The notes: generated by a model not told the origin, from the letters alone. A DNA stretch of 64,000 nt from Bradyrhizobium sp. 4 (GCF_023100905.1 NZ_CP064686.1:4464001-4528000); one strand, 5' to 3'. Positions 27,002 to 36,786 are shown, counted from the stretch's first letter. Program-made: numbers and translations.

Positions 27002-27371
27002 TCGACGAAACTTGTGTCCCGTCTGATAGGTGCAACTTAAGGGGCTCGTTTGAAGATCGGCTTAAATAAGAGAATAAAGAGATCATGAATTTAAGACAGT
27101 GAATTGCGGATTAAGCCTGTGCCACAAGCACTTTTCGCAACTCTCTGTTGACTCTCGCAAGGTCCTGTTCACCCTCCGTCCGCCCCGATTGTCGCATTCC
27201 AGAACAGCCCCGCCCCGTTTCGAAACGGCCGCGTAAGAGCTGTGGCGGAACACGCTGGTTAGCGAAAACTTACGTCGAATTTTACGCAACCAACCGTCAA
27301 CCAAGCGCGACATTCTCCTGTCCCGGACCAGCACAGCGAAGCGGAGCGCAGAGCCGGGACACGAGAGTTTG
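27002..27371. other. Intergenic region between ldtR and the DUF6163-like gene
   Basis: 370 bases without a supported gene. The part next to ldtR is AT-rich and should hold its promoter. At 27330-27361 there is an imperfect palindrome (TCCCGG...CCGGGA with GCGAAGCGGAGCGCAGAG between) that looks like another dispersed repeat. Confidence 0.5.
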
Positions 27372-27869
27372 CTATGGCGGCCGTTCGCGTGCGGCCATCC
27401 AGGCGAGTGCGAGATAGGCCGCCAGCATGAAGGCTTCGACGCCGACCACAATCAGGCTGCCGCCGTAGATGCCCGGGAACATCAGTTCGATCACCGCCAT
27501 CGACACCACGGTCGTCAGCCACACCACGGCGCCCCAGGGCGTCGCCAGCCACAGCCCGACCGCAGCAACGAGTTCGATCACGGCGAAGTAGATGGTCGAG
27601 GCCTGCCAGGCCATCGACTGGTTCTCGAACGCCTCGTCCTCACCGCCGACGAAGCCCGTCACCTGCGCCCAATGGTAGAGGCCCTTGAGGATCGAGAGCA
27701 GCGCCATCACCCGCAGGAACAGCACGAGCCGGCGCGTCCAGACATTGTCGTCGGACTCAGCTCGCTCCGACGAGATCGCCGCCACCGACATTGCGCTGTC
27801 TCTGGCATTGTCTCGGACGGCGTCCCTGGCACTGTCGCGGGCCGCATCGCGGGTGGAGATCTCGGACAT
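27372..27869 (-). CDS. Membrane protein, DUF6163-like
   Basis: 165 aa. A polar, repetitive N-terminal tail (RDAARDSARDAVRDNARDSA) precedes four membrane helices, among them VLFLRVMALLSILKGLYHWA and YFAVIELVAAVGLWLA. The family is found next to ldtR/hemB in related genomes by my recollection. Function unknown. The Arg/Asp/Ala repeats may be a cytoplasmic low-complexity tail; a later start at the Met in DSAMSV is possible. Confidence 0.7.
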   Translation of the reverse strand: MSEISTRDAARDSARDAVRDNARDSAMSVAAISSERAESDDNVWTRRLVLFLRVMALLSILKGLYHWAQVTGFVGGEDEAFENQSMAWQASTIYFAVIELVAAVGLWLATPWGAVVWLTTVVSMAVIELMFPGIYGGSLIVVGVEAFMLAAYLALAWMAARERPP

Positions 27870-27991
27870 GCCCCCTTCTGGCTGCTTTGCCCCGCAAAAT
27901 CAATCGGCTGCCATCTTTTGCGACAGGTCAAGCCGCGGTGACGGGAACCATGCGAGCTGGTATAAGAATAATTCCAGCCGGAGGAAGAGTG

Positions 27992-29053
27992 ATGGCGATC
28001 AAATACGGGCGTCCGATCGAATTGCGCGAGGTCTCGCGCCGGGATGGCACTGGGGCCTCCCCTGCCCTCGATCTGACCGTCCGCCCGCGCCGCAACCGCA
28101 AGGCCGAATGGGCCCGGCGCTTGGTGCGCGAGAACGTGCTCACGACGGACGATCTGATCTGGCCGCTGTTTCTGATCGACGGCAACAACAAGCGCGAGCA
28201 GATCGCCTCGATGCCGGGCGTCGAGCGTCTCAGCGTCGACCAGGCCGTGCGCGACGCCGAACGCGCGATGAAGCTCACCATTCCCTGTCTCGCGCTGTTT
28301 CCCTACACCGACCCGTCCCTGCGCGACGAGGAGGGCTCGGAAGCCACCAACCCGAACAATCTGGTCTGCCAGGCGGTGCGCGCGATCAAGAAGGAGTTTC
28401 CGGAGATCGGCATTCTCTGCGACGTCGCGCTCGATCCCTTCACCAGTCACGGCCATGACGGCCTGATCTCCGACGGCAAGATCCTGAACGACGAGACGGT
28501 CGCCGTGCTGGTGCGTCAGGCCCTGGTGCAGGCCGAAGCCGGCTGCGACATCATCGCGCCCTCCGACATGATGGACGGCCGCGTCGCCGCGATCCGCGAG
28601 GGTCTGGATCGCACCGGCCTGCTTGACGTGCAGATCATGGCCTATGCCGCAAAATACGCCTCCGCCTTCTACGGCCCGTTCCGCGACGCCATCGGCTCGG
28701 CCAAGACGCTCACTGGCGACAAGCGCACCTACCAGATGGACAGCGCCAACACCGACGAGGCGTTGCGCGAGGTCGAGCTCGACATCGCCGAGGGCGCCGA
28801 CATGGTGATGGTCAAGCCCGGCATGCCCTATCTCGACGTCGTCCGCCGCGTGAAGGACACGTTCGCAATGCCGACCTTCGCCTACCAGGTGTCCGGCGAA
28901 TACGCGATGATCGCGGCCGCCGCCAACAACGGCTGGCTCGACGGCGACCGCGCCATGATGGAGAGCCTGCTCGCCTTCAAGCGCGCCGGCGCCGACGGTG
29001 TGCTGAGTTATTTCGCACCGAAGGCGGCGGAGAAGCTGCGGGCACAGGGGTAG
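27992..29053 (+). CDS. hemB: Delta-aminolevulinic acid dehydratase (porphobilinogen synthase)
   Basis: 353 aa from an ATG preceded by GGAGGAAGAG. It joins two 5-aminolevulinate molecules in haem synthesis. Active-site lysine segments are visible (YAAKYASAFYGPFRDA; MVMVKPGMPYLDVV). The usual zinc Cys cluster is replaced by Asp: CDVALDPFTSHGHDG instead of the DVCLCxYTSHGHCG type. This is the magnesium-type site known from Bradyrhizobium HemB. Monocistronic, divergent from the DUF6163-like gene. Confidence 0.96.
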   Translation: MAIKYGRPIELREVSRRDGTGASPALDLTVRPRRNRKAEWARRLVRENVLTTDDLIWPLFLIDGNNKREQIASMPGVERLSVDQAVRDAERAMKLTIPCLALFPYTDPSLRDEEGSEATNPNNLVCQAVRAIKKEFPEIGILCDVALDPFTSHGHDGLISDGKILNDETVAVLVRQALVQAEAGCDIIAPSDMMDGRVAAIREGLDRTGLLDVQIMAYAAKYASAFYGPFRDAIGSAKTLTGDKRTYQMDSANTDEALREVELDIAEGADMVMVKPGMPYLDVVRRVKDTFAMPTFAYQVSGEYAMIAAAANNGWLDGDRAMMESLLAFKRAGADGVLSYFAPKAAEKLRAQG

Positions 29054-29375
29054 ACCCCAAGGTCGTCCCGGCGAAGGCCGGGCACATGTGTCTCTTCATC
29101 GTCGTCCTGGCGAAAGCCAGGACCCACACCGCGTGATCTCTCGATTCCGATCGGTCGCAGTACCGACGATCAATCTTCGCCAAACATCTCCTTGGGGTAA
29201 TGGCTCCTGGCTTTCGCCAGGACGACACCGAGGGCGTGCCACCACGACTTCCGCCGCCCCCGAATCGCCGGAATATTTCGGCTTGTTAATCCCGGCGCCC
29301 TTGGCACGCGGACGGCCTGTTCCCATGTCCTGCCACGGGAGTCCTGCCACGGGAGTTTCCCTCGGGAGAACGGTT
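29054..29375. repeat. Intergenic region with repeat family B
   Basis: 322 bases between hemB and the RDD gene without a supported gene. Units reading GTCGTCCCGGCGAAGGCCGG (from 29063) and GTCGTCCTGGCGAAAGCCAG (from 29101) are followed at 29204-29226 by an inverted copy, so the last two can pair as 22-bp arms around about 80 bases. The RDD promoter must lie in the right part. Confidence 0.75.
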
Positions 29376-29915
29376 ATGTCGTATTCGGACTCGGGCAATG
29401 CCTGGCGCAATGACGGTGGGGCGCAGCCGCACGCCTACGATCCCTATCTGCACCCGGAACTGTTCCGCGGCGTTGCGACGCGGCGGGTGTTCGCCTTCCT
29501 GATCGACATGGTCGTGATCTCGGTGCCGGTGATCCTCGGCTACCTCTTCATTGCGGTGTTCGGCGTGGTCACGCTCGGCATCGGCTGGGCGCTTTTCTGG
29601 CTGGCTTGGCCGGCCTCCGTGATCTGGGCCATCGTCTATTACGGCGCCTGCATCGGCGGTCCGTCGTCCGCGACCATCGGCATGCGCGTGATGGATCTTG
29701 AATTGCGCACCTGGTACGGCGCGCCCGGCTATTTCGTGCTCGGGGCCACCCACGCCGTGCTGTTCTGGGTGACCGTCTCGTTCCTGTCGCCTTTCGTCGT
29801 CCTGGTCGGCCTCTTCAACGGCCGCAGGCGCTTGCTGCAGGATTTCGTGTTGGGAACGGTCGTGATCAACAATTCCGTTCGTGCGCCGGTGCCTCAAGGC
29901 GCCAGGACCTACTGA
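29376..29915 (+). CDS. RDD-family membrane protein
   Basis: 179 aa from an ATG with GGGAGAA upstream. The RDD signature appears in RRVFAFLIDMVVISVPVILG (Arg-x-x-Asp pattern); there are three to four membrane helices and SATIGMRVMDLELRTWYG follows, as usual. The family is of uncertain, possibly transport-related, function. The next gene (bpt) lies 163 bases downstream on the same strand. Confidence 0.85.
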   Translation: MSYSDSGNAWRNDGGAQPHAYDPYLHPELFRGVATRRVFAFLIDMVVISVPVILGYLFIAVFGVVTLGIGWALFWLAWPASVIWAIVYYGACIGGPSSATIGMRVMDLELRTWYGAPGYFVLGATHAVLFWVTVSFLSPFVVLVGLFNGRRRLLQDFVLGTVVINNSVRAPVPQGARTY

Positions 29916-30078
29916 TCAGCGACCTTTCGATCAAGGACCTACTGATCAACCAACCTGGATCAAGAACCTATCAACCTGGACCCGCTATGCTGTCCGATCT
30001 GACCTGCCGAGTAGACCGATTGACCGGGGGCTTTCGTAGCGCGATGCTGATGCACATTTTGGAGGCCCACGACGTCCC

Positions 30079-30855
30079 TTGACCCAGCACTCGCGCGACA
30101 CCCCACAATTTTACCTCACGGCGCCCTCCCCCTGCCCCTATCTGCCGGGCCGGCACGAGCGCAAGGTGTTTACGCACCTCGTAGGTGAGCGCGCCGGTGA
30201 CCTCAACGACCTCCTGACCCACGGCGGCTTCCGTCGCAGCCAGTCGATCGCCTACCGTCCCGCCTGCGACCAGTGTCGCGCCTGCGTCTCGGTCCGGGTG
30301 ATCGCCAACGAGTTCCGCCCCTCCCGCAACTTCCGCAAGGTGATCGCGCGCAACGCCGACATCATCGGCGAGCAGCGCAGCGCGGTGCCGACATCCGAGC
30401 AATATTCGGTGTTCCGCGCCTATCTCGATTCCCGTCACCGCCATGGCGGCATGGCCGACATGACCGTGCTCGACTACGCCATGATGGTCGAGGACAGCCA
30501 CGTCGAGACCCGTATCATCGAGTACCGCAAGCGCGGTCCCGACAGCGGCATCACCGGCCGGGGCGACGAGCTGATCGCGGTCGCGCTGACCGACGTGCTC
30601 AGCGACGGCCTGTCGATGGTCTATTCGTTCTTCGAGCCGGGCGAGGTCAGCCGCTCGATGGGCACCTTCATGATCCTCGACCACATCGCCCGCGCCCGCC
30701 GGCAGGGATTGCCTTACGTCTATCTCGGCTACTGGATCGAAGGCTCCAAGAAGATGGACTACAAGGCCCGCTTCCTGCCGCAGCAGCGCCTCGCGCCGTC
30801 AGGCTGGCTGCGCATCGACGCGCAAGGCGATGCGACGTCCGAGCCGCAGGATTGA
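30079..30855 (+). CDS. bpt: Aspartate/glutamate leucyltransferase (Bpt/ATE family)
   Basis: 258 aa from a TTG start; the GGAGG upstream is rather far (about 14 bases). It attaches leucine to proteins with N-terminal Asp/Glu, feeding them to the ClpS N-end-rule pathway. Motifs: FYLTAPSPCPYLPGRHERKV, QSIAYRPACDQCRACVSVRV, DGLSMVYSFFEPGEVSRSMG and YVYLGYWIEGSKKMDYKA. Family assignment is firm; Leu versus Arg as donor follows from what is known of bacterial members. Confidence 0.93.
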   Translation: MTQHSRDTPQFYLTAPSPCPYLPGRHERKVFTHLVGERAGDLNDLLTHGGFRRSQSIAYRPACDQCRACVSVRVIANEFRPSRNFRKVIARNADIIGEQRSAVPTSEQYSVFRAYLDSRHRHGGMADMTVLDYAMMVEDSHVETRIIEYRKRGPDSGITGRGDELIAVALTDVLSDGLSMVYSFFEPGEVSRSMGTFMILDHIARARRQGLPYVYLGYWIEGSKKMDYKARFLPQQRLAPSGWLRIDAQGDATSEPQD

Positions 30856-30926
30856 TCGGCATAGCCGTTCGCCTGCGGGCGACCAATATGCAAGGGCCGT
30901 AAGCAGAAGAGACTACGGAGGCATCC

Positions 30927-31274
30927 TTGTCCCGGACTTACGATTTAATCGCACAGGCCATTATCGAACGACTTCAGGTGCACTGCTCGTATCAGGGTCA
31001 CTCGCGCGCCGTTTGTCCCGCGTTGCTTGGCCATACGAACGGCGAGGAATACACACTTGCCTTCCAATTCTCTGGCGGCTCCAGCAAAGGACTTCCTCGC
31101 GCAGGCGACTGGAAGTGCCTAAAGATCGCCGAGATGAGGAAGGTCGAGCTTCGTTCAGGCAAGTGGCACGCCGGCTCGAGTCATCGCGAAAGTCAGCAAT
31201 GCGTGAAAGAGGTCGACCTCGACGTCAATCCGCTCAGCCCATACAAGCCGAAACGCCGTCACGGCCCTGATTGA
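30927..31274 (+). CDS. Hypothetical protein, 115 aa
   Basis: TTG start with a good ACGGAGG 6 bases upstream. The sequence (AIIERLQVHCSYQGHSRAV, HTNGEEYTLAFQFSGGSS) looks beta-rich and faintly recalls WYL-type folds, but the match is too weak to name. It ends one base before the convergent mntH stop. Confidence 0.6.
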   Translation: MSRTYDLIAQAIIERLQVHCSYQGHSRAVCPALLGHTNGEEYTLAFQFSGGSSKGLPRAGDWKCLKIAEMRKVELRSGKWHAGSSHRESQQCVKEVDLDVNPLSPYKPKRRHGPD

Positions 31275-32627
31275 TCACCCGAACAGCGTATCCGCGAGCA
31301 GCTTCAGGTTCAAAACCACGATGATGCCGGCAACGATCCAAGCGATCGCCGCGACCCACGCCGGGATTACGAACTTGCCCATCTTGCGGCGGTCCGAGAC
31401 GAACCGCACCAGCGGGATCACGGCGAAAGGCAGCTGCATCGACAACACGACCTGGCTGAATACCAGCAGATCGGCCGTGCCGCGTTCGCCATAGATCGCG
31501 GTGACGACGATCACGGGAATGATCGCGATGCCGCGCGTCAGCAACCGGCGCGCCCAGCTCGGCAGGCGCAAATCGAGAAAGCCTTCCATCACGATCTGGC
31601 CGGCAAGCGTCGCCGTCACCGTTGAATTCAGGCCCGAGGCAAGCAGCGCCACTGCGAACAGTGTCGAGGCGATGCCGAGCCCGAGCAGCGGCGACAGCAG
31701 CTCGAACGCCTGGCCGATCTCGGCAACGTCAGAATGGCCGCTCTTGTGGAAGGTTGCCGCGGCGACGACGAGGATCGCGGCGTTGATGAACAGCGCCAGC
31801 ATCAGGGCGATGGTGGAATCCGTCGTCGCCCATTTGATCGCTTCGCGCCGGCCGGTGTCGTTGCGCTCATAGGCGCGCGTCTGCACGATCGAGGAATGCA
31901 GATAGAGATTATGCGGCATCACGGTGGCGCCGATGATGCCGATCGCGATGTAGAGCATCTCGGGGTTGGTGAAGATCTCGGTCTTCGGCACAAATCCCCT
32001 CAGCATCTCGGCCACCGGTGGTGCGGCCGCGGCAAGCTGGACCGTGAAGCAGACTGCGATCACAACGAGCAGTGCGATAACGAAAGCTTCGAGGAAACGG
32101 AAGCCACGATTCATCAGGATGAGCAGCAAAAAGGCATCCAGCGCTGCGATCAGCGCGCCGCCGATCAGGGGAATGCCGAACAGCAGCTTCAGGGCGATCG
32201 CCGTGCCGATGACCTCGGCGAGATCGCAGGCGATGATCGCCGCCTCGCAGGCGAGCCACAGCAGAAAGTTCACCGCCGGCGAATAGGTCGCGCGGCAGGC
32301 CTGCGCGAGGTCGCGGTCGGTGACGATGCCGAGCCGTGCCGCCAGCGACTGCAGCAGGATCGCCATCAAATTCGAGAGCAGGATGACGGAGAGCAGCGTG
32401 TAGCCGAACTTGGACCCACCGGCGAGGTCGGTGGCCCAATTGCCGGGGTCCATGTAGCCCACCGAGACCAGATAGCCCGGGCCGACAAAGGCGAGCAGGC
32501 GCCGCCACCACACCCCCGCGATGGGGAGGGCGACCGAGGCATTCACCTCGGCAAGGCTCTTGGTCGCAGGCGCATCATTGCGCCAGCCGGCGGCGTCTCG
32601 GGTCAGATCGGGAGAGCGAGCATCCAT
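31275..32627 (-). CDS. mntH: Nramp-family manganese/divalent metal transporter
   Basis: 450 aa from the ATG at 32627. Eleven or so membrane helices; the metal site DPGN is in VSVGYMDPGNWATDLAGGS and the TM6 motif in IGATVMPHNLYLHSSIVQTR. It imports Mn2+ (and other divalent ions) with protons. An in-frame start at 32678 is rejected because it would overlap the Mur-like operator at 32656-32672. Confidence 0.95.
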   Translation of the reverse strand: MDARSPDLTRDAAGWRNDAPATKSLAEVNASVALPIAGVWWRRLLAFVGPGYLVSVGYMDPGNWATDLAGGSKFGYTLLSVILLSNLMAILLQSLAARLGIVTDRDLAQACRATYSPAVNFLLWLACEAAIIACDLAEVIGTAIALKLLFGIPLIGGALIAALDAFLLLILMNRGFRFLEAFVIALLVVIAVCFTVQLAAAAPPVAEMLRGFVPKTEIFTNPEMLYIAIGIIGATVMPHNLYLHSSIVQTRAYERNDTGRREAIKWATTDSTIALMLALFINAAILVVAAATFHKSGHSDVAEIGQAFELLSPLLGLGIASTLFAVALLASGLNSTVTATLAGQIVMEGFLDLRLPSWARRLLTRGIAIIPVIVVTAIYGERGTADLLVFSQVVLSMQLPFAVIPLVRFVSDRRKMGKFVIPAWVAAIAWIVAGIIVVLNLKLLADTLFG

Positions 32628-32655
32628 GCGGCGAGAATACCGAACTCGAGCCTTA

Positions 32656-32672
32656 TTGCAACTCATTTGCAA
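32656..32672 (-). promoter_or_regulatory. Probable Mur/Fur-type operator of mntH
   Basis: On the minus strand TTGCAAATGAGTTGCAA, two TTGCAA blocks with a 5-base spacer, lies 29-45 bases upstream of the mntH ATG. In rhizobia Mur represses Mn uptake genes from TGCAA-rich elements; the site matches that pattern. Binding is inferred. Confidence 0.6.
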
Positions 32673-32794
32673 CTGCATCTAGCCGCATCGGTCTCTGGGC
32701 GGTCGCTATGTGTCGCCCCTGTCGGGAAGCGGGTGGGTTTGGCCGTCATCAGAGGCGGATACTGGCGCCAACCCGACTTTGCAGGAAATGAGCC

Positions 32795-34039
32795 ATGTCA
32801 ATTCCCCCGCGCCTCCCCGAGACATTCAACCGCCTCGCCTGGTCGAACCTGGCGGCACAGTCGGCCGAACAGATCGCGCTGGCCGCGGCCCCCATCGTCG
32901 CGGTGCTGACGCTCGGCGTCGCCGAGGGCCAGACCGGCCTGCTCCAGACCGCGCTGACGCTGCCCTTCGTCCTCTTCGCCATCCCCGCCGGCCTGCTGGC
33001 CGACCGCATCTCCCGCCGTTCGCTGATGGCGGGCGCCGAGGCGCTGCGGGCCGCGGCCCTTGCAGCGATCGTGCTGCTGCTCGCGCTCGGCGCGCTCAAT
33101 CTGCCGCTGCTGGCGCTGCTCGGCTTTGCCGCCGTGTGCGGCACCGTCGTCTACAGCGTGGCCGCGCCGGCGCTGGTGCCCTCCCTGGTGAGTTCGGACC
33201 TGTTGCCGGCGGCCAATGCGCGGATCGAGCTCGCACGCACCATCGCCTTCGCCAGCGGCCCTGCGCTCGGCGGCGTGCTGGTCGGGTGGTGGGGCGCGAG
33301 CCCGGCCTTCGGCTTCGCGGCCGCGCTCTCGGCTATCGCCGTCGTGCTGCTCTCCGGCATCTACGAGCCCGCCCGCACGCCGGCGCCACGGCGGCATCCG
33401 TTCCAGGACATCCGCGAGGGCGCGGCCTTCGTGTTTCATCATCCGCTGCTGCGGCCGGTGTTCATCACCCAGTTCATCTTCAACACCGGATGGTTCCTGC
33501 AGATCGCGGTGTTCGTGCCTTACGCCGTGCGTCACCTCGGCCTGACCGCTGCCGGCATCGGCACCGTGCTGACGATGTACGGTGTCGGCATGGTGATCGG
33601 CGCGCTGTTGGCCACGCGCGTGATGAAGCGCATCGCGTTCGGCACGGTCGTCGGCCTCGGCCCCGTTACCGGCTTCGTCGCGGCGGTGGTGATGGCGCTG
33701 ACGGTGCTGGTCCCCTCGCCCTGGCTTGCGGCCTTGAGCTTCTTCCTGCTCGGCGTCGGGCCGATCCTGTGGGTGATCTCGACCACGACGTTGCGCCAGT
33801 CGGTGACCCCGCCACGCCTGCTCGGCCGCGTCTCCGCCATCAACATCATGAGCTACGGCGCCCGCCCGATCGGCTCGGCGCTAGGTGCGATCGTCGGCGG
33901 CCTCTGGAGCGCGGAAGCGTGCCTCTATCTCGCCGCGGCCGTGTTCGGCGTGCAGGCGCTGGTGATCTGGCTCTCGCCCGCCGTGGCGCTGGACCGGCAG
34001 CCGGACATGGTGGGCGATGAGGCGGTGGCGCGGTGTTAG
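32795..34039 (+). CDS. MFS transporter (enterobactin-exporter-like group)
   Basis: 414 aa, 11-12 membrane helices. Near the N terminus TFNRLAWSNLAAQSAEQIALA leads into helix 1; the loop 2-3 motif is PAGLLADRISRRSLM. This layout is that of MFS_3/EntS-type drug or siderophore exporters. Substrate unknown. It diverges from mntH and is followed by a family A palindrome. Confidence 0.85.
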   Translation: MSIPPRLPETFNRLAWSNLAAQSAEQIALAAAPIVAVLTLGVAEGQTGLLQTALTLPFVLFAIPAGLLADRISRRSLMAGAEALRAAALAAIVLLLALGALNLPLLALLGFAAVCGTVVYSVAAPALVPSLVSSDLLPAANARIELARTIAFASGPALGGVLVGWWGASPAFGFAAALSAIAVVLLSGIYEPARTPAPRRHPFQDIREGAAFVFHHPLLRPVFITQFIFNTGWFLQIAVFVPYAVRHLGLTAAGIGTVLTMYGVGMVIGALLATRVMKRIAFGTVVGLGPVTGFVAAVVMALTVLVPSPWLAALSFFLLGVGPILWVISTTTLRQSVTPPRLLGRVSAINIMSYGARPIGSALGAIVGGLWSAEACLYLAAAVFGVQALVIWLSPAVALDRQPDMVGDEAVARC

Positions 34040-34045
34040 CTGCAC

Positions 34046-34132
34046 CGTCATTGCGGGCGAAGCGAAGCAATCCAGAATCCGTCCGCGGAGACAGTCTGGA
34101 TTGCTTCGTCGCAAGAGCTCCTCGCAATGACG
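34046..34132. repeat. REP-like palindrome, family A, copy 2
   Basis: 87 bases with the same ends (CGTCATTGCG and CGCAATGACG) and inner arms as the copy at 20737. It lies between the convergent ends of the MFS and adenylate cyclase genes. Confidence 0.9.
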
Positions 34133-34153
34133 GAGTAGGTTGTAGCAGCCAGC

Positions 34154-35413
34154 CTAGCCCGCCAGATACCGCTCGTAGCTCCCCGTCACCGGCTCGCTCG
34201 CGTCCACCTCCGGATCGAGCGTGTAGAGATCCTGCGCGCGGCCAATGCCACGCAGCGCATAGCGGCCGGTGGAGACGAGGTAGCGGCGGCCGGTGGCGTC
34301 GAGGCCCTTGTAGAATTCCGCCGAGGCCAGCAGCTCGCGATCGACCGAACGGCTCATCGAGGCGATGCGACTGACCTCGTTCACGGTCGGACCGACCACG
34401 GTGAAGTCGAGTCGGTCCTCGCTGCCGATATTGCCGTAGAAGACCTCGCCGACATGCAGGCCGATATAGGCGGACGTGGTGGGACGGCCCTCGGCCCCCC
34501 GCCTCAGGTTCAGCGCAGCGACGTTCTTGCGGAATAAATGCTCGGCGCGCAGCGCCGCGCGCCGGGCATGCGCCATGTCCTCGCCAGTGAACATCGCGAG
34601 CACGCCGTCGCCGATCAGCTTCAAGACGTCGCCACCGGCATCGTGGATCGCGTCGATCACGGCCTGCGCATAATCGTTAAGGAACGGGATGATCTCGTCG
34701 GGGCCAATGCTCTCGCTGATTCCGGTCGAGCCGCGCAGATCCGAATACCACAGCACGGCGTTGATGCGCTCGGTGACGCCGCGCGAGATACGTCCGCTCA
34801 AGACCTGCTCTGACGCATCGCGTCCGAGATAGACGCGGCCGAGCGTGCGCGCGATGTCGACCTGCTGCGCCGACTTGATCGCGAGCCCCAGCACCGGCAC
34901 GAGATCGCGCAGCGCCGCGAGCTCGCCTTCGGCGAAGCCGCTGTCGCGTCGCGTTGTCCAGGAGGAGTAGAGGCAGTCCATCTGCCCGAGCGCTCCAGTC
35001 TCCCCGAAGCGGTGCACAAAGGCCAGGAAATGGCGGTGCCCCGTTTCAGCGAGCTCGCCGATTTGCGAGAAATCAAGCGTGGGCGCGTCGGCGAGATCGA
35101 TCACCATCTCGTCGTGACCATGCTCGAGCAAATGATAGAACACCGACCGGCGCCAATTGTTGGCCGCGTCGCCCTCAGCCGTCGAGCCGTATTCGACGAC
35201 GTCGCTCTCGTTGGTCGGCGTATCGCTCCAGCGGAAGGCGCGCCCCTCGTAGATCGGGTGCAGCGTATCGATGACGACAAGCCCACGCGAGAGTTCCAGC
35301 CCCTCGGCGCGGCAGCGCTCGCAGAAGCCGCGCAGCAGTTCGGGTTCGGGCAGGCCGGTGAGCCCCTGGCCGGCCAACCAGTTCATCAGCGCAACGCGCG
35401 AGGTCAATTGCAT
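34154..35413 (-). CDS. Class III adenylate/guanylate cyclase domain protein
   Basis: 419 aa. The C-terminal cyclase domain has the metal Asp in LWYSDLRGSTGISESIG and the second in LIGDGVLAMF; the late motif is FTVVGPTVNEVSRIA. It would make cAMP (or cGMP) from the triphosphate. The N-terminal ~200 residues are unassigned and may be a sensor; no membrane helix is evident. Standalone gene. Confidence 0.88.
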   Translation of the reverse strand: MQLTSRVALMNWLAGQGLTGLPEPELLRGFCERCRAEGLELSRGLVVIDTLHPIYEGRAFRWSDTPTNESDVVEYGSTAEGDAANNWRRSVFYHLLEHGHDEMVIDLADAPTLDFSQIGELAETGHRHFLAFVHRFGETGALGQMDCLYSSWTTRRDSGFAEGELAALRDLVPVLGLAIKSAQQVDIARTLGRVYLGRDASEQVLSGRISRGVTERINAVLWYSDLRGSTGISESIGPDEIIPFLNDYAQAVIDAIHDAGGDVLKLIGDGVLAMFTGEDMAHARRAALRAEHLFRKNVAALNLRRGAEGRPTTSAYIGLHVGEVFYGNIGSEDRLDFTVVGPTVNEVSRIASMSRSVDRELLASAEFYKGLDATGRRYLVSTGRYALRGIGRAQDLYTLDPEVDASEPVTGSYERYLAG

Positions 35414-35597
35414 GCGCCATTATGCCGTGCATTCGTGACGAGCGAAAGGCGGCGCGCGGACCTTGCGTCGCCAAGGCTCCCGCTCACGGCCAGGCTCCCG
35501 CCCGCGGCGGGTCGCATATGTCGCGGACGCTGTTGACGCGCTGCCGCCTCGGGCCGCAAATGCGAATGATGACACCGCCGATCAGAAATTCGGGGAT

Positions 35598-36755
35598 ATG
35601 AGCCAGCGCCAGCTTCCGATCATTCTGGCGCTCGGTACCACGCAGACCCTGGCCTGGGCCTCGAGCTACTATCTGCCGGCGCTGCTGGCCGATCCCATGG
35701 CGCGCGATCTCGGCATCTCCTCCAACTGGGTCTTTGGCGCGTTCTCGGCCTCGCTGGTGATTTCGGCGCTGCTCGGGCCACGCATCGGGCGACAGATCGA
35801 TCTGGTCGGCGGCCGGCAGGTCCTCTCGGTGTCGAACCTGACGATCGCCGCCGGCCTCGTTCTGCTCGGCCTCTCGCAATCGGTGGCGGTGATGGCAATC
35901 GCCTGGCTCGTGCTCGGCGTCGGCATGGCGATGGGGCTTTACGACGCCGCCTTCGCCGCGCTCGGCCGCATCTACGGCACCGAGGCGCGCAGGCCGATCA
36001 CCGGCATCACGCTGATGGCGGGCTTTGCATCAACCGTCGGCTGGCCGCTCACCGCCTGGGGCCTCGCCCATATCGGCTGGCGCGACACCTGCTTTGCCTG
36101 GGCCGCGGCCAATATCCTGATCGGCCTGCCGCTCAACTTCTTCTTGCTGCCGACGATCAAGGGCGCCAGGCAGGCTGCGGCGACAGCGGTGAAGCCGCAT
36201 CTGCCGGTCGACCGCACCATGGTGCTGCTCGCCTTCATCTTTGCGGCAGTCTGGACCGTCACCGGCGCGATGGCCGCGCATTTCCCGCGCATCCTGGAGA
36301 CCACAGGCGCGACGCCGGTCGAGGCGATCGCGGCCGGTGCGCTGATCGGCCCCGCACAAGTCGCCGCGCGGGTTCTGGAGGCAGGCTTCCTCAGCCGCTT
36401 TCATCCGCTGTGGTCGACGCGGCTCGCCTGCCTCACCCACCCGATCGGCGCCGTGGTCGTTGCGATCTTCGGCGGCGCCGCGGCCAGTGCGTTTGCGCTG
36501 TTCCACGGCTCCGGCAACGGCATCCTGACCATCGCGCGCGGCACGCTGCCGCTGTCGATCTTCGGCCCCAAGGATTTCGGCTATCGCCTCGGCATCATCG
36601 GCGCGCCGGCACGGATGGCGCAAGCCGTGGCGCCGCTGGCCTTTGGCCTGCTCATCGACGTCATGGGCGCCAAGGTGCTGATCGTCTCATCCGCGCTCAG
36701 CCTCTCGGCGCTGGCCGCGCTGTTCATGATCCGCGCGCAACCACGGCCGGATTGA
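35598..36755 (+). CDS. MFS transporter
   Basis: 385 aa from the ATG at 35598; a longer frame from 35463 adds a non-conserved basic tail. Twelve membrane helices; starts LPIILALGTTQTLAWASSYY, and IGRQIDLVGGRQVL is the loop 2-3 motif. Related to the oxalate/formate-type and other uncharacterised MFS permeases. Substrate unknown. A small membrane-protein gene follows after 31 bases. Confidence 0.85.
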   Translation: MSQRQLPIILALGTTQTLAWASSYYLPALLADPMARDLGISSNWVFGAFSASLVISALLGPRIGRQIDLVGGRQVLSVSNLTIAAGLVLLGLSQSVAVMAIAWLVLGVGMAMGLYDAAFAALGRIYGTEARRPITGITLMAGFASTVGWPLTAWGLAHIGWRDTCFAWAAANILIGLPLNFFLLPTIKGARQAAATAVKPHLPVDRTMVLLAFIFAAVWTVTGAMAAHFPRILETTGATPVEAIAAGALIGPAQVAARVLEAGFLSRFHPLWSTRLACLTHPIGAVVVAIFGGAAASAFALFHGSGNGILTIARGTLPLSIFGPKDFGYRLGIIGAPARMAQAVAPLAFGLLIDVMGAKVLIVSSALSLSALAALFMIRAQPRPD

Positions 36756-36786
36756 CCGGGCCGGAGCTTTCGCGCACAAGCGAAGC

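Noticed and set aside
30927..31274. WYL-domain assignment for the 115-aa protein
   Set aside because: Only a faint resemblance; left as hypothetical.
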